A stretch of 64,000 nt of DNA from an uncultured Oceanospirillaceae bacterium (GTDB taxonomy: Bacteria > Pseudomonadota > Gammaproteobacteria > Pseudomonadales > Balneatricaceae): the NCBI GenBank assembly GCA_937138495.1, contig CAKZPE010000036.1, positions 1-64,000 on the forward strand, in the 5' to 3' direction. The notes beneath the pieces are model-generated. The model was not told where the DNA came from. It did not search any database and worked only from the letters and a program-made list of their open reading frames with translations. Shown piece by piece: positions 63,133 through 64,000 of this stretch. The translations under genes were made by a program, and so were the position numbers. Each line of letters starts with the position of its first letter. Position 1 is the stretch's first letter.

Positions 63133-63768
63133 TTACTTATAATAAATCACATCTTCCGGGTTAATTACTTCTGCTTTTTTCAATCGTCGTTCATGTTCGT
63201 TACGCATTTTTCGTGCTTGTTTCATGATTTTATAACGGCGATAAAGTCCGATCTTTAAATACATCCAATACTTATAATTTAGTCGCCTCGCACCTAAACC
63301 GTCGACAATAATAAACTCGTACTTCCCTTCACTCACTTCTTTACAAAAAATATTACCACAACAAATATCGCCAAAAACAATTTGTTGATCCTGTAAATAC
63401 ATTAATAACTTATTCAATAACTCTCTCTGCTCATCAACTGTAATTCTCTTGTGGTACATCATATACTTAAGTGAATGAGAGGAAGTACCATCATAATTTA
63501 ACGCCCGAGTAAAGACCAAGCCTCTTCCAAGATTTGTCTCTACAAACCCAAAACATTCAGTGACATACTGTAAATCTTTACCAGAACTGACCAAATAACG
63601 ATAGTAGTGATAATCCAGGTTGTTTTGATTTCTATGCTTTCCTTCACCAGGGCCTATTTTTATTATTTTTCTATTATCTTCTGGATGCAAATAGCAAGAT
63701 CTCTCACTCCCTTTTGACAGAAGCAACTTATCGTTCAATTCTATTCTTTTAGTTTTCACATCACTCAC
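63133..63768 (-). CDS. YrbL-like kinase-fold protein (PhoP regulatory network type)
   Basis: About 211 residues with the kinase-like YrbL pattern: KGSERSCYLHPEDNRKIIKIG for the nucleotide loop, VFGDICCGNIFC in the catalytic-loop position, and IIVDGLGARRLN as the metal-binding segment. Relatives sit in PhoP-regulated or lipopolysaccharide-core settings; the real activity is unknown. Base composition is clearly more A+T-rich than the rest of the window, suggesting transfer. The GTG at 63768 is preferred (AGGG eight bases before); a TTG at 63810 is also open. Confidence 0.75.
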   Translation of the reverse strand: MSDVKTKRIELNDKLLLSKGSERSCYLHPEDNRKIIKIGPGEGKHRNQNNLDYHYYRYLVSSGKDLQYVTECFGFVETNLGRGLVFTRALNYDGTSSHSLKYMMYHKRITVDEQRELLNKLLMYLQDQQIVFGDICCGNIFCKEVSEGKYEFIIVDGLGARRLNYKYWMYLKIGLYRRYKIMKQARKMRNEHERRLKKAEVINPEDVIYYK

Positions 63769-64000
63769 TGCACTTACCCTAAACTCGACACTAAAGCATC
63801 TTAATTTCAATATATACTGTACGAATAATTATTTATTAACTTTAAAACATTCAATAACAAAAAAGTAAAACGACTTAATTGTTATTCACTAACACGTGCT
63901 AAACACTCCACATGCTATACAGAACAGTCATAGTAAACAATTAAAAGAAGAAACCAAGTAAAATAACAACGGCTATAACAACAAAAGTGCTTTAAAAAAC
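63769..64000. other. A+T-rich end of window
   Basis: About 230 bases of low G+C upstream of the YrbL-like gene, presumably its promoter region. No gene, repeat or RNA is recognised. Confidence 0.4.

Noticed and set aside
1-64000. tRNA, rRNA, CRISPR array, insertion sequence or prophage
   Set aside because: None was found: no cloverleaf with a TTCGA loop, no regularly spaced repeats, no transposase or phage structural gene.

Overview
The window is 64 kb of gammaproteobacterial chromosome, most like a marine Oceanospirillales/Oceanospirillaceae member. This placement is an inference from gene content: FeoAB, a betaine-homocysteine methyltransferase, an AlgW-type protease, NnrS, a Pseudomonas-like GapA, BLUF and GGDEF/EAL signalling, and many chemoreceptors and stand-alone binding proteins. 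Coding density is high and Shine-Dalgarno sites are clear. No rRNA, tRNA, CRISPR array, prophage or insertion sequence was seen.

Layout. 1-6.6 kb: uppP (cut by the window edge), a c-type cytochrome, feoAB behind a Fur-like site, a protein resembling pertussis-toxin S1 ADP-ribosyltransferases, and an OmpR-type two-component system. 6.7-8.8 kb: a toxin-antitoxin island with a higB broken by one stop codon, an intact higA, a second RelE/XRE module, and a decayed second copy of the higA 3' end. 8.8-14.4 kb: a binding protein, cytochrome c, a YtcJ-type amidohydrolase with a divergent LysR, and a CopD-like membrane protein with a Fur-like site. 14.8-22 kb: glpK, glpR, glpD, gap and pyk, a nearly complete glycerol-to-pyruvate set with two GlpR operators. 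22.1-23.6 kb: ilvA behind a leader peptide with five Ile codons and an intrinsic terminator, a classical attenuator.

23.8-30 kb holds housekeeping genes (metallopeptidase, YCII, MOSC, AmpG-like, YajQ, PanE, PPK2) and a cobalamin adenosyltransferase with a compact three-way-junction structure in its 5' region. 30-33 kb holds cobU-cobT-cobC for the cobalamin lower ligand. 33-38 kb holds nnrS with an NsrR-type operator, yhcB, a Nif3-family gene and an algW-type protease. 38-48 kb holds an MFS/AraC pair, bmt, a binding protein in operon with a GGDEF-EAL protein, chemoreceptors, BLUF and Spo0M-like genes. 50-57 kb holds HNH, VOC, a third binding protein, an unrecognised 469-residue protein, and a second amidohydrolase/LysR pair. 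57-64 kb holds a cupin, tandem secreted paralogues, a cold-shock protein, a LysR/SDR pair, a P-loop NTPase behind a second Ile-codon attenuator, a YdeI-family gene and an A+T-rich YrbL-like gene.

Most notable: the two look-alike isoleucine attenuators 40 kb apart, the second not in front of a branched-chain amino acid gene; the ADP-ribosyltransferase-like gene beside a two-component system; the three-way-junction leader of the adenosyltransferase; and the duplication-flanked toxin-antitoxin island. All calls are from reading the sequence; no database search was run.
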